From DATEDA01 sp963744255 (lineage in GTDB: Bacteria; Pseudomonadota; Gammaproteobacteria; Burkholderiales; SG8-39), in contig CAVUSZ010000048.1 of the NCBI GenBank assembly GCA_963744255.1, positions 1-64,000 on the forward strand: a stretch of 64,000 nucleotides of DNA, read 5' to 3'. Of this stretch, positions 36,337 through 45,109 are shown in pieces; within the stretch, counting starts at the first letter, position 1, and each line of letters starts with the position of its first letter. Below the pieces are notes generated by a model. That model did no database searches and had not been told where the DNA came from. It worked only from the letters and a program-made list of their open reading frames with translations. A program made the position numbers and the translations under genes.

Positions 36337-37719
36337 ATGGTTACCCAGTGGCTGGCGGCCAATCTCGCCCTGATCATGTTCGCGACGATGTTCGTCGTGA
36401 TTTTCTGCGGCTACCCCGTCGCGTTCGTGATGGGCGGGTTGGCCATGGTCTTCGCCGTCATCGGCTGGGCGCTCGACGTCTTCCCGATGCTCGGACTGTC
36501 GAACGTGGTCCTCAGGATGTGGGGCGGCGTCGCCGTCGACGCGATCCTGGTGTCGATCCCGATGTTCATCCTGATGGGCTCGATCCTCGAGCGCTCCGGC
36601 TCGGCGAAGGACATGCTGCTCGCCACCGAGGTGCTTCTCAGGCGCGTTCCCGGTGCGCTCGCGGTGGCGGTCATGGTGATGGGAACCATCCTCGCGGCGC
36701 CGATGGGCGTGGTCGGTGCGGCGGTGGTCACCCTGTCGGTGATCGCACTCCCGCAGATGCTCGCCTCGGGCTACGACAAGCGGCTCTCGGTCGGCACGAT
36801 CTCGTCCGCCGGGACGCTCGGCATCCTGCTGCCGCCGGCGATCATGCTCGTGGTCATGGCCGAAATGCTCGCAACGTCGGCCGGAACGCTGTTCGCGGCC
36901 GCCGTGATGCCGGGGTTGCTGCTCTCCGGCCTCTACACCCTGTACATCATCGCCGTCGCGATCTTCCAGCCGAGGAAGGCGCCCAAGCTGCCGCCCGACT
37001 ACGGGCCGCAGAACTGGCGCGAGCTGTGGATCGCGCTATGGAAGGGACTCTTTCCGATGACCGCGCTGCTGGTCATCGTCCTCGGCTCGATCTTCGCCGG
37101 CTGGGCAACGCCGACCGAAAGTGCCGGCGTCGGCGTGGCCGGCGCGTTCTTCATTGCGGCGCTGAACGGCCAGTTCACCAAGGTGATGGTGACCGATTCC
37201 ATCCGCTCGGCGTGCCGCGCCAACGGGCTCGTGTTCATGATCTTCCTGGGGGCCACCGGCTTCGCGTACGTCTTCCGGGTGCTCGGCGGCGACGACCTCA
37301 TGATCTCGACCCTGGCGAAGTTCGGCATCGACACCAAATGGGAGATGCTCACCTTCGTGATGGTGCTCATTTTCCTGCTCGGGTTCCCGTTCGAGTGGAT
37401 CGAGATCTGCCTGATCGTCCTGCCGATCTTCGGCCCGATCCTGGGGAAGTACGATTTCTCCGACCACCTCGGCGAGCAGTACTACTTCATGGCCTGGTTC
37501 GGGACCCTGGTGGCGGTCAACCTGCAAACCTCGTTCATGACACCGCCGTTCGGCGCGACGCTCTTCTACATGAAAGGTACCGCGCCGCCGGGCGTGACCA
37601 TGTCCGATATCTACCGCGGCATGTATCCGTTCGTCGCCCTGCAGGTTCTCGGGCTGCTGCTCTGCATCCGGTTTCCCGAGATCGCGCTCTGGCTGCCGCG
37701 AGCGATCGGGTTCCTCTAG
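36337..37719 (+). CDS. TRAP transporter large permease (DctM family)
   Basis: A 460-residue membrane protein with about 12-13 hydrophobic segments. IPMFILMGSILERSGSAKDML, GTILAAPMGVVGAAVVTLSV, SSAGTLGILLPPAIMLVVM and VNLQTSFMTPPFGATLFYMKG are DctM family blocks (each quoted in part). It pairs with the preceding DctQ and DctP. The ATG is preceded by GGGAG. The cargo is likely an oxo or hydroxy carboxylate, from the receptor type. Confidence 0.92.
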   Translation: MVTQWLAANLALIMFATMFVVIFCGYPVAFVMGGLAMVFAVIGWALDVFPMLGLSNVVLRMWGGVAVDAILVSIPMFILMGSILERSGSAKDMLLATEVLLRRVPGALAVAVMVMGTILAAPMGVVGAAVVTLSVIALPQMLASGYDKRLSVGTISSAGTLGILLPPAIMLVVMAEMLATSAGTLFAAAVMPGLLLSGLYTLYIIAVAIFQPRKAPKLPPDYGPQNWRELWIALWKGLFPMTALLVIVLGSIFAGWATPTESAGVGVAGAFFIAALNGQFTKVMVTDSIRSACRANGLVFMIFLGATGFAYVFRVLGGDDLMISTLAKFGIDTKWEMLTFVMVLIFLLGFPFEWIEICLIVLPIFGPILGKYDFSDHLGEQYYFMAWFGTLVAVNLQTSFMTPPFGATLFYMKGTAPPGVTMSDIYRGMYPFVALQVLGLLLCIRFPEIALWLPRAIGFL

Positions 37720-37784
37720 CCGGCATCGAGGCGCTCGCTTGCCGCAACCCGCCCGGTGCGCCGCGCGGCTACCATTTGCGGGTG

Positions 37785-38586
37785 ATGCAGCCACTCGACC
37801 GCCTGCCCGACGCCGCGCTTGGCGCGCGTGCGCGGCGTGTTCGCCGACATCGACGACACGATCACCACCGACGGCGGCCTGAGCCCGACAGCCTACGCCG
37901 CGATCGGGGCTCTCCGCGACGCGGGGATCGCGGTCGTGCCGATCACCGGCCGGCCGGCCGGCTGGTGCGACCACATCGCGCGCATGTGGCCGGTGGACGC
38001 GGTCGTGGGCGAGAACGGCGCGTTCTACTTCGCCTACGACCGTGCCGCCCGCAGGCTGACGAAGCGCTTTCGCGACGACGACGCGACGCGCGCGGCGAAC
38101 CGCGCCCGGCTCGCCGCGGTAGGCGACCGCATCCTTGGGGAGGTGCCGGGCGCCGCGCTCGCCTCCGATCAGTCCTACCGCGAGGCCGATCTCGCGATCG
38201 ACTACTGCGAGGACGTGCCGCGGCTCGACGAGGAGGCCGTCGACCGCATCGTCGCGATCATGCAGGCGGCGGGGATGACGGCGAAGGTCAGCTCGATCCA
38301 CGTCAACGGCTGGTTCGGCGACTACGACAAGCTCGGCATGACGCGGACGTTGATGCGCGAGCGATTCGGGGTCGACCTCGACGCCGAGCGCGACCGCTAC
38401 GTGTTCGCCGGCGACTCGCCGAACGACGCGCCGATGTTCGCCTACTTTCCGCTCTCGGTCGGCGTCGCGAACGTGCGCCGCTTCGCCGCGCGGCTCGAGC
38501 ACGTGCCCGGCTACCTCACCGCGGCGGAGTCCGGCGCGGGCTTCGCCGAGCTTGCAGTACGCCTGCTCGCGGCGCGGCGCGGCTAG
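37785..38586 (+). CDS. HAD-superfamily hydrolase, subclass IIB-like sugar/glycerate phosphatase (possible one-base indel near 37819)
   Basis: The readable frame from TTG 37819 gives 255 residues: FADIDDTITTDG with the nucleophile and acid Asp residues (motif I), VVPITGRPAGWCDHIA (motif II Thr), the conserved Lys in DKLGMTRTL, and FAGDSPNDAPMF (motif IV Asp pair). The cap domain in the middle is of the sucrose-phosphatase/mannosyl-3-phosphoglycerate phosphatase kind. The substrate is unknown. An ATG at 37785 opens MQPLDRLPDAAL in another frame; removing one T at 37819-37820 joins it to ARVRGVFADIDD, so an indel error is suspected and the span is given from 37785. A TACCAT -10-like box lies nine bases before that ATG. 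Confidence 0.8.
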
Positions 38587-38596
38587 CGCCGATGCC

Positions 38597-38770
38597 GACG
38601 CCTGGGCTACGTCTAACCTGCCGGCGCTCGCCGGGGTCACCGTGGCGAGCATGTCGCTCGCGCCGGTCGGGGCCATGGTCGCGCACCGCCTGCCGACCAG
38701 GCTCCTGCGCCGAGTCTTCGCGGTGCTGATGTTCAGCCTCGCGACCCGGATGCTGGTGATGCTTTGGTGA
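38597..38770 (+). pseudogene. Remnant of a TauE/SafE family sulfite exporter (C-terminal fragment)
   Basis: Codons from about 38612 encode NLPALAGVTVASMSLAPVGA followed by AHRLPTRLLRRVFAVLMF and a final hydrophobic stretch, the last 55 residues of a TauE/SafE permease. Just upstream, CTGGGCTACGTC in another frame gives LGYV, the usual lead-in to Y-L-P-A-L, so one extra base also lies near 38613. The N-terminal three quarters are absent; the HAD gene takes their place. It is non-functional unless the assembly lost sequence here. It ends next to the convergent CoA-transferase gene. Confidence 0.65.
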
Positions 38771-38773
38771 CGT

Positions 38774-39997
38774 TCACACGGCGCCGTCGGCGCGCAGCTT
38801 CGCGATCTCGTCGTCCTTCTTTCCCAGCACACCACGCAGGATCTCGTCGGTGTGCTCGCCAAGGAGCGGCGGCGGCCGCTCGTGCTCGACCGCGGTGGCC
38901 GAGAACCGCATCGGGCTGCGCACGAGCGACACCTTGCCGGCAGTGGAATGCGCGAGCTCGAGCCGCAGGCCGCGCGCGATCGCCTGCGGTTCGGCGAACA
39001 CCTGCTCGAGCGTGTTGATCGGGCCGTTCGGCACGCCGGCGGCCTCGAGCGCATCGACCCAGTCGCGGGTCGTGCGCCGGGCGAAGATCTCGTCGAGGAT
39101 CCTGGTCAGCGCGACGCGATTCTCGACCCGGTCGCCGTTCGTCGCGTAGCGCGGGTCGTCGGCGAGATGCGGCGCGGCTGCGACCTCGCAGAACTTCCGG
39201 AACAGATTGTCATTGCCGCAGGCGAGGATCACCGCGCCATCGGCGGTCTTGAACGTCTGGTAGGGGACGATGTTGGGATGGGCGTTGCCGAGCCGCCCCG
39301 GCGATTGCCCGGTCGCGAGATAGTTCGCGGCCTGGTTGGCCATCACCGCCAGCAGCGAGTCGAACAGCGCGAGGTCGAGATGCTGGCCGACGCCGGTCTC
39401 GGCGCGATGCGCAAGCGCCGCGCACACCGCGATCGTGGCGTACATGCCGGTCATGATGTCGGCGATCGGGATGCCGGCCTTCTGCGGCCCGCCGCCCGGC
39501 AGGTCGTCGCGCTCGCCGGTGACGCTCATCAACCCGGCCATCCCCTGGATCATGAAGTCGTAGCCGGGACGCTCGCGGTACGGGCCGGTCTGGCCGAAGC
39601 CGGTCACCGAGCAGTAGATGAGCCGCGGGTTCACCTTCCTGAGGTCGTCGTAGCCGAGTCCGTAGCGGGCGAGATCGCCGAACTTGTAGTTCTCGAGCAG
39701 GACGTCGCAGCGCGCAGCGAGCTCGCGGACGACCTTCTGGCCGGCGGGCTTCGAGAGGTCGACGGTGATCGACTTCTTGCCGCGGTTCGCGCAGGCGAAA
39801 TACGCCGACTCGGTGGTCTCCTTGCCGCTCGCGTCTTTCAGCCACGGCGGGCCGAAGGCGCGCGAGTCGTCGCCTTTCTTCGGACGCTCGACCTTGATCA
39901 CCTCCGCGCCGAGGTCGGCGAGATTCTGCGCGGTCCACGGCGCGGCGAGCACGCGCGAGAGATCGAGGACGCGGATATGCGAGAGCGGACCGGCCAT
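38774..39997 (-). CDS. CaiB/BaiF family CoA-transferase (class III)
   Basis: A 407-residue family III CoA-transferase. HIRVLDLSRVLAAPWTAQNLADLGAEVIKVE is the N-terminal signature (partly quoted), with DVLLENYKFGDLARYGLGY and YCSVTGFGQTGPYRERPGYD. The probable catalytic Asp lies in IADIMTGMYATIAV near residue 165. These enzymes move CoA between carboxylates through an Asp-CoA thioester. It is the last gene of a leftward operon starting with malonyl-CoA decarboxylase and a Bug receptor, so malonate or a related dicarboxylate is a reasonable acceptor. It starts 15 bases after the receptor stop. Confidence 0.9.
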   Translation of the reverse strand: MAGPLSHIRVLDLSRVLAAPWTAQNLADLGAEVIKVERPKKGDDSRAFGPPWLKDASGKETTESAYFACANRGKKSITVDLSKPAGQKVVRELAARCDVLLENYKFGDLARYGLGYDDLRKVNPRLIYCSVTGFGQTGPYRERPGYDFMIQGMAGLMSVTGERDDLPGGGPQKAGIPIADIMTGMYATIAVCAALAHRAETGVGQHLDLALFDSLLAVMANQAANYLATGQSPGRLGNAHPNIVPYQTFKTADGAVILACGNDNLFRKFCEVAAAPHLADDPRYATNGDRVENRVALTRILDEIFARRTTRDWVDALEAAGVPNGPINTLEQVFAEPQAIARGLRLELAHSTAGKVSLVRSPMRFSATAVEHERPPPLLGEHTDEILRGVLGKKDDEIAKLRADGAV

Positions 39998-40012
39998 GGC
40001 TCTACCCTTTCC

Positions 40013-40981
40013 CTACAGATCGATCTTGATGTTGGCGTCCTTCACGACTTTGCCCCAGCGGGCGATTTCCTGCTTGACGAGCGCGGCGAACTCCGCCGGC
40101 GGCATGCCGCCGAGCGCGGCGCCCTGGCCATCCCACACGAGCTTGATCTCGGGCGACTGCAGCGCCTTCGCGATCTCCTGATACATCCTGTCGACGATCG
40201 GTTGCGGCGTTCCCCTGACCGCCCACACCGCGTACCAGGTCGTCAGCTCGTAGCCCTTGACTCCGGCTTCCGCCGCCGTCGGCACGTCGGGCAGCAGTGC
40301 GGAACGTGTCGCAGTCGTCACCGCGAGTGGGCGGAGCCGCCCGCTCTTGATGTGCGACGCCGAGCTGCCCAGACCGTCGAACGCGAGGTCGACCTGGCCC
40401 GCGAGCAGATCCTGCGTCAGCGGACCCGCGCCCTTGTACGGCACGTGAGTCAGTTCCGTGCCGGTGACCTGCTTGAACAACTCGCCCGCGAGATGGTGCG
40501 TCGTGCCGTTGCCCGCCGAGCCGTAGTTGAGCTTGCCCGGGTTCTTCTTCGCGAACGCGATCAGCTCGCCGAGGCTCTTGAAGTTGTGCTTCGGGTTCAC
40601 GACGATCACGTTCGGCACGGTGGCAATGACCGTGATCGGGACGAAGTCCCGCTCCAGGTGATATGGGAGCTTGGTGTACAGCGTCTCGGCGATCGTGTGA
40701 TGGACCGCGCCGATCAGGAACGTGTAACCGTCCGGGGCTTCCTTCGCGGCACGCGCGGCCCCGAGCGTCCCGCCCGCACCGCCGAGGTTCTCGACGATGA
40801 ACTGCTGCCCCATCGCTTGCGACAGGCGCGCGGCGAGCGGTCGCGCGAAGGTGTCGGTGCCGCCCCCGGGCGGGAACGGGTTGATCAGGCGAACCGGTTT
40901 CTGCGGCCAGCTCTGCGCGGCTGCCGCCACGCTCACGGCCAGGGCGAGGATTCCGGCGAGGAATGCGGTGAACGTTCTCAT
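40013..40981 (-). CDS. Bug/TctC family tripartite tricarboxylate transporter substrate-binding protein
   Basis: A 322-residue periplasmic receptor. The signal peptide ends in AAAQS near residue 23. The WPQKPVRLINPFPPGGGTDTFARPLA loop (quoted as the Bug P-loop region), NLGGAGGTLGAARAAKE, and TTHHLAGELFKQ with VPYKGAGPLTQDLLAGQVDLAFDG are Bug hallmarks. Bug proteins bind carboxylates end-on through the two loops after strands one and seven. No TctA/TctB permease is nearby. It lies between the malonyl-CoA decarboxylase and CoA-transferase genes, suggesting a small dicarboxylate ligand such as malonate. Confidence 0.92.
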   Translation of the reverse strand: MRTFTAFLAGILALAVSVAAAAQSWPQKPVRLINPFPPGGGTDTFARPLAARLSQAMGQQFIVENLGGAGGTLGAARAAKEAPDGYTFLIGAVHHTIAETLYTKLPYHLERDFVPITVIATVPNVIVVNPKHNFKSLGELIAFAKKNPGKLNYGSAGNGTTHHLAGELFKQVTGTELTHVPYKGAGPLTQDLLAGQVDLAFDGLGSSASHIKSGRLRPLAVTTATRSALLPDVPTAAEAGVKGYELTTWYAVWAVRGTPQPIVDRMYQEIAKALQSPEIKLVWDGQGAALGGMPPAEFAALVKQEIARWGKVVKDANIKIDL

Positions 40982-41032
40982 GACTTGTGCCTCCTTGGGA
41001 ATCGAGCCGGCGCCGGCGGGCGGCGCGTGCTG

Positions 41033-42334
41033 TCAGAGCAATTGAGTGACCTCGCGCGCCGCGGCGACGCGGCCGCGCACGAAGCTCTCGTGGTTGCGCT
41101 CGATGTGGCGCAGGTCGTACAGGTAATTGACCATCAGCCCGAACGACTCTCGCAAGCCCCGTGGCGACGGGTTGGCGAGGAAGTTGAGGCGCGCGAGCTG
41201 GGCGCCGTTGTGGAGGTGGAACTTCGCGACCGGATCGCTCCCACCGTCGTTCTCCAGCGTGCCGTGCAGATACGCCGCGCCGAGCCGCAGCAGCGCTTCG
41301 CGCTGCGCGGGGGTGGCGCCTTCGAGCGCGGCGCCGAGACTCGAGGCGGCCTCGGCGAGCAGCGGCTGCGCGCGCTCGAGCGCCTGTTCCAGCCGCCCCG
41401 ATGCACCCGCAGGCAGCCGCTCCGCGGGGAGCTGTGCGCCGCGCTGCAGCCATTTCGCAAAGCCCGGGATCGGCGACAGCGTGCAGAACGTGCGCAGCCG
41501 CGGGAATTCTTCCTTGAGCACTTCGCACACCCGCTTGATCAGGAAGTTGCCGAGCGAGACGCCGCGCAGACCCGGCTGGCAGTTCGAGATGGAGTAGAAC
41601 ACCGCACACGTCGACCGGGCCGCTTCCGCGTCGACCTGCTCGTCGTCGAGCAGCGGCCCGATCGCCGCCGGTATCCGGTGGACGAGGGCGACCTCGACGA
41701 AGATCAACGGGTCGTCGGGCAGCGCCGGGTGGAAGAACGCGAAGCAGCGCCGGTCGGGCTCGAGCCGCCGCCGCAGCGCGTTCCAGCTCCCGATCTCGTG
41801 CACCGCTTCGTAGCGGATGATCTTCTCGAGCAGGAGCGCCGGCGCGCGCCAGTCGACGCGTTCCAGCCGCAGGAACCCGGGGTTGAACCACGACGAGAGC
41901 AGGTGCTGAAGGTCGGCTTCCACCGCGGCGAGACGCGGCCTCGACTTCATTTCCTGCAGCAGCTCCCGGCGCATCTCGAGGATGGTCGCGGTGCCTTCGG
42001 GCGCCCGGTTCAGCCTGCGGAGGAGCTCCTGTCGGGGTGGCTCCGCGGCGCGGATCAGATCGACGAGCGAATCGGGCGACCGGGTCTCCGCGTAGCGCTG
42101 CGCGGCGGCGACGACGCCGGCGGGATCCGGCGCGAAATCCTCCGCGAGCACGTCGAAGAAGGCGGTCCGGCCTTCCTTGCCGAGCGCGCGGTATTGCGAG
42201 ACTGCAGCTTGCGCGAACTTCACGCTGTTCGCTTCGCCGCGCTCGCTCATGAGCGTGATGCAGGACCGCCGCAGTCCGGCTAGCGACGTATCGCTGTGGC
42301 TCCGTCCGCGCGCTTCGCGCATGCGCTCAAACAC
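41033..42334 (-). CDS. Malonyl-CoA decarboxylase
   Basis: A 433-residue enzyme converting malonyl-CoA to acetyl-CoA and CO2. The N-terminal helical domain (about 1-160) is followed by the GNAT-like catalytic domain with VFYSISNCQPGLRGVSLGNFLIK, FCTLSPIPGFAKWL (catalytic Ser) and AKFHLHNGAQLARLNFLANPS (catalytic His), quoted in parts. An ATG at 42358 is in frame, but AGGAGG (inside its first codons) lies eight bases before GTG 42334, which is therefore preferred. It is the first gene of the operon with a Bug receptor and a CoA-transferase. The long 257-base region upstream holds no gene, only the terminator of the adjacent receptor gene. Confidence 0.9.
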   Translation of the reverse strand: MFERMREARGRSHSDTSLAGLRRSCITLMSERGEANSVKFAQAAVSQYRALGKEGRTAFFDVLAEDFAPDPAGVVAAAQRYAETRSPDSLVDLIRAAEPPRQELLRRLNRAPEGTATILEMRRELLQEMKSRPRLAAVEADLQHLLSSWFNPGFLRLERVDWRAPALLLEKIIRYEAVHEIGSWNALRRRLEPDRRCFAFFHPALPDDPLIFVEVALVHRIPAAIGPLLDDEQVDAEAARSTCAVFYSISNCQPGLRGVSLGNFLIKRVCEVLKEEFPRLRTFCTLSPIPGFAKWLQRGAQLPAERLPAGASGRLEQALERAQPLLAEAASSLGAALEGATPAQREALLRLGAAYLHGTLENDGGSDPVAKFHLHNGAQLARLNFLANPSPRGLRESFGLMVNYLYDLRHIERNHESFVRGRVAAAREVTQLL

Positions 42335-42572
42335 GCTTTCTTCCTCCTCTGCGGGCATGCAGGGCCGTGGCCCGCCGCAAAGAGCGTCGCGACCGACTGG
42401 TCCTGCGCGTGCAGAGACGGTCCTTCATCGACCGTCCGACGCGCAGCCCGCTGCGCGCCTCGATCTCGGAATGCGGTGCCCCGCGAACGTGCCCCTACGC
42501 CGGGCAGCCGCCCGCGCAAGGAGCCGCAATACATGGTGGCCGGGAGCCTGTCAAGGGTTGACCGGCAAGAAC

Positions 42573-42598
42573 AAAAGCCCCGCATCGGCGGGGCTTTT
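42573..42598 (-). terminator. Intrinsic terminator, symmetric (acts on the Bug gene at 42616)
   Basis: AAAAGCCCCGC and GCGGGGCTTTT form a perfect 11-base stem around ATCG. On the minus strand it ends in a T-run 18 bases after the stop of the Bug receptor gene. The flanking A and T runs would let it work in both directions. Confidence 0.9.
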
Positions 42599-42615
42599 CA
42601 GCGCGGGACTGCGGC

Positions 42616-43596
42616 TTACAGGTCGATCTTGATGCCGGCGTCCTTGACGACCTTGGCCCACTTCGCGATCTCCGATTGGACGAACGCCCCGAACTCCGCT
42701 GGAGGCATGCCGCCCGCGTCCGCGCCCTGGCTCGCCCAGATCTCCTTGATGTCGGGCATCTGCAGCACCTTCACCGTCTCCGTGTACATCCGGTCGATGA
42801 TCGGCTGCGGCGTGCCCTTGATGCCCCACAGCGCGTACCAGGTCGTCGAGATCGCGAAATCGACGCCCGCCTCTTTCATGGTCGGCACGTCCGGGATCAC
42901 CGGGTTGCGCGTCCCCGTGGTCACCGCCAGCGGTCGGAGTTTGCCCGCCTTGATCTGGGTTGCGGACGTGCCCATCCCGTCGAAGGCCATGTCGACTTGC
43001 CCGGCGAGCAGGTCCTGCATCATCGGACCGGCACCCTTGTACGGGACATGCGTAAGTTCGACCTTCGCGGTCTGCTTGAAGAGCTCGCCGATCATGTGGT
43101 GGCTCGTGCCGCTCCCCGCCGAGCCGAAGTTGAGTTTCCCGGGGTTCGCCTTGGCGTAGGCGATGAGCTCCTGCAGCGTCTTGAAGTTGTTCTTGGGATG
43201 GATGACGACCACGTTCGGGACAGCGGCGAGGAGCGTCACGGGCGTGAAGTCCCGCTCCAGGCTGTAGGGCAGCCTGGTGTACAGCGACTCGCCGATCGTG
43301 TGGTGGATCGCGCCGATGAACCAGGTATAGCCGTCGGGCGCTTCCTTCGCGGCGCGCCCGGCGCCGACGGTGCCCCCGGCGCCGCCCATGTTCTCAATGA
43401 GGACCTGCTGGCCGAGGAGCTGCGTCATCTTCGCCGCCCAGGGGCGCGCGAAGGTGTCGGTTCCGCCGCCGGCCGGGAACGGGTTGATCGCGCGGATCGG
43501 CTTTGCGGGCCAGGTCTGGGCGGGAACGTCTGCCGCGCCGGCGAAGAGCGCGACCGCGCACACTGCTAGCGCGAGGCCGCGGAAGGGATTCTTCAT
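42616..43596 (-). CDS. Bug/TctC family substrate-binding protein
   Basis: A 326-residue periplasmic receptor, clearly a paralogue of the one at 40013: TWPAKPIRAINPFPAGGGTDT, NMGGAGGTVGAGRAAKEAPDG and PYKGAGPMMQDLLAGQVDMAF recur almost unchanged. The Sec signal ends near PAQT at residue 27. The gene is a single unit: an upstream gap of about 200 bases without a gene, and a strong terminator after it. The ligand is unknown; similarity to the neighbouring receptor suggests a related carboxylate and a local duplication. Confidence 0.92.
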   Translation of the reverse strand: MKNPFRGLALAVCAVALFAGAADVPAQTWPAKPIRAINPFPAGGGTDTFARPWAAKMTQLLGQQVLIENMGGAGGTVGAGRAAKEAPDGYTWFIGAIHHTIGESLYTRLPYSLERDFTPVTLLAAVPNVVVIHPKNNFKTLQELIAYAKANPGKLNFGSAGSGTSHHMIGELFKQTAKVELTHVPYKGAGPMMQDLLAGQVDMAFDGMGTSATQIKAGKLRPLAVTTGTRNPVIPDVPTMKEAGVDFAISTTWYALWGIKGTPQPIIDRMYTETVKVLQMPDIKEIWASQGADAGGMPPAEFGAFVQSEIAKWAKVVKDAGIKIDL

Positions 43597-43799
43597 GACT
43601 GCTCCTCCGATAGTGGATCGCCGACTATGTTTGTATCGCTGTCGGCTCGCGTGAGCGCTAGTCTGCCACGGCCGGGTTGGCCGTCAACCTTGCAGCGCGA
43701 GAGGAAAGATCGGGGCATGACGAGGACTTGGCGGTCGGCGGCGCGCTGCTCATTGCCGCCGACGCCGCGGGCGCAAGCCCGTGGCGCGAGCTTGCCGAT

Positions 43800-44134
43800 C
43801 TATACGCGCGACCCGCTCCGCCCTTCGGTCACCTGCCGCGGAACCGGGGTGGCCTCGACGACGCGGCCGTACTCGCGCGCCTGCGCGGCATCCGCGCGCT
43901 CGGTCTCGAACTCGGCGATGTCGGCGCCCGCGGCGAAGGCCTTGTCGCCCGCCCCGCGCAGGATCACGCAGCGGAGCGACTCGTCGCGGCGTCGAGCGCC
44001 GTGAAGATCTCGCCGAGCGCGCGCCACATGCCTTCGTCGAGGGCGTTGAGCCGCTCCGGCTTGTTGAGGGTGAGTGTCGCGATATCGCCGTCGCGGGCGA
44101 GGAGTACCGACGCCCCGCTAGTCGAGGCGGACAT
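43800..44134 (-). pseudogene. Enoyl-CoA hydratase/isomerase remnant (truncated and frameshifted)
   Basis: An ATG at 44134 opens SASTSGASVLLARDGDIATL followed by LNKPERLNALDEGMWRAL, the crotonase N-terminus. After a one-base shift near 43982 the frame continues SLRCVILRGAGDKAFAAGAD, containing the oxyanion-hole AAGADI, and ends out of family at 43800 after about 110 residues, before the second oxyanion segment. Two thirds of a normal crotonase are absent, so this is a genuine remnant, not only an indel. It overlaps the 3' end of the Bug gene upstream by 17 bases. The remaining 200 bases to 43597 contain no recognisable gene. Confidence 0.68.
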
Positions 44135-45101
44135 TCGCGTCCTTGACGAGCTTCGCGTACTTCGCGACCTCGGCCTTCATGAACTCCTCGAACTCCTCGG
44201 GGCGAGTCTCGCGCAACTGCGTGCCGACCTGCTCGAGGCGCGCGCGCACGTCGGGCTCGCGCATCGCCTTGTTTATGTCGGCGTTGAGCTTCGCGACGAC
44301 GTCCTTCGGCGTGCCGGCAGGCGCCATCACCCCGTACCAGTTGGTCACGTCGAACCCGAGCATTCCTTCTTCCTCGAACGTCGGCACGTCGGGTAGTTGC
44401 CCGACGCGGCGCGGAGTGGAGATCGCGAGTGCACGCAGCCGTCCGCCCTTGATGTGGTCGATCACCGGCGGCATCGTGTCGAAGTTCATCGCCACCACGC
44501 CGGCCAGCAGGTCGCCGATCGCCTGACCGCTGCCCTTGTAGGGAATGTGCACGATATCGACGCCCGCGATGAGCTTGAACATCTCGCCGGCGAGGTGCTG
44601 GGTGCTGCCGGTGCCCGACGAGGCGTAGTTGAGCCCGCCCGGCTTCGATTTCGCGAGCGCGATCAGCTCCTTCATCGAGTGCGCCGGGACCGACGGATGG
44701 ACGACCAGGACGTTCGGCACGTACCCGACGTACGAGACCGGCGCGAAATCCTTCAGCGCGTCGTACGGCAGCTTCCTGAAGAGATTCGGCGCGATCGCAT
44801 GCGAGTTCACGTGGCCCATGAGCAGCGTGTAGCCGTCGGGCGGCGCCTTCGCGACGACGTCGGCGCCGATCGTCCCGGTCGCGCCGGCGCGATTCTCCAC
44901 CACGACGCCCTGGCCCCAGTACTCGCCAACTTTCTGCCCGATGACGCGCGCGACGACGTCGGTGCCGCCACCGGGGGCGAAGCCGACGATGATGCGCACC
45001 GGCTTCGACGGGTACTGTTGCGCGGCGACGGGTGCGGCGACGAGCGCCACGCCCGCCAACGCGAGCGCGAGCAGCGCCTGCATCGGAGATGGTCCGGTCA
45101 T
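44118..45101 (-). CDS. Bug/TctC family substrate-binding protein
   Basis: A 327-residue receptor with a signal peptide (QALLALALAGVALVAAPVAAQ). The family motifs are YPSKPVRIIVGFAPGGGTDVV, NRAGATGTIGADVVAKAPPDG, STQHLAGEMFKLIAG, and PYKGSGQAIGDLLAGVVAMNF, quoted in part. It is less close to the two receptors downstream. It lies eight bases after the serine-glyoxylate aminotransferase stop, so the pair is an operon and the ligand may be a glyoxylate-pathway acid. The ATG at 45101 is used; an internal ATG at residue 7 is an alternative. Confidence 0.9.
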   Translation of the reverse strand: MTGPSPMQALLALALAGVALVAAPVAAQQYPSKPVRIIVGFAPGGGTDVVARVIGQKVGEYWGQGVVVENRAGATGTIGADVVAKAPPDGYTLLMGHVNSHAIAPNLFRKLPYDALKDFAPVSYVGYVPNVLVVHPSVPAHSMKELIALAKSKPGGLNYASSGTGSTQHLAGEMFKLIAGVDIVHIPYKGSGQAIGDLLAGVVAMNFDTMPPVIDHIKGGRLRALAISTPRRVGQLPDVPTFEEEGMLGFDVTNWYGVMAPAGTPKDVVAKLNADINKAMREPDVRARLEQVGTQLRETRPEEFEEFMKAEVAKYAKLVKDANVRLD

Positions 45102-45109
45102 CGTCCCCC

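Noticed and set aside
35835..38729. A 964-codon open frame across the TRAP permeases and HAD gene
   Set aside because: It is out of frame with three recognisable genes. Only a dozen residues near 37785 may belong to the HAD N-terminus.
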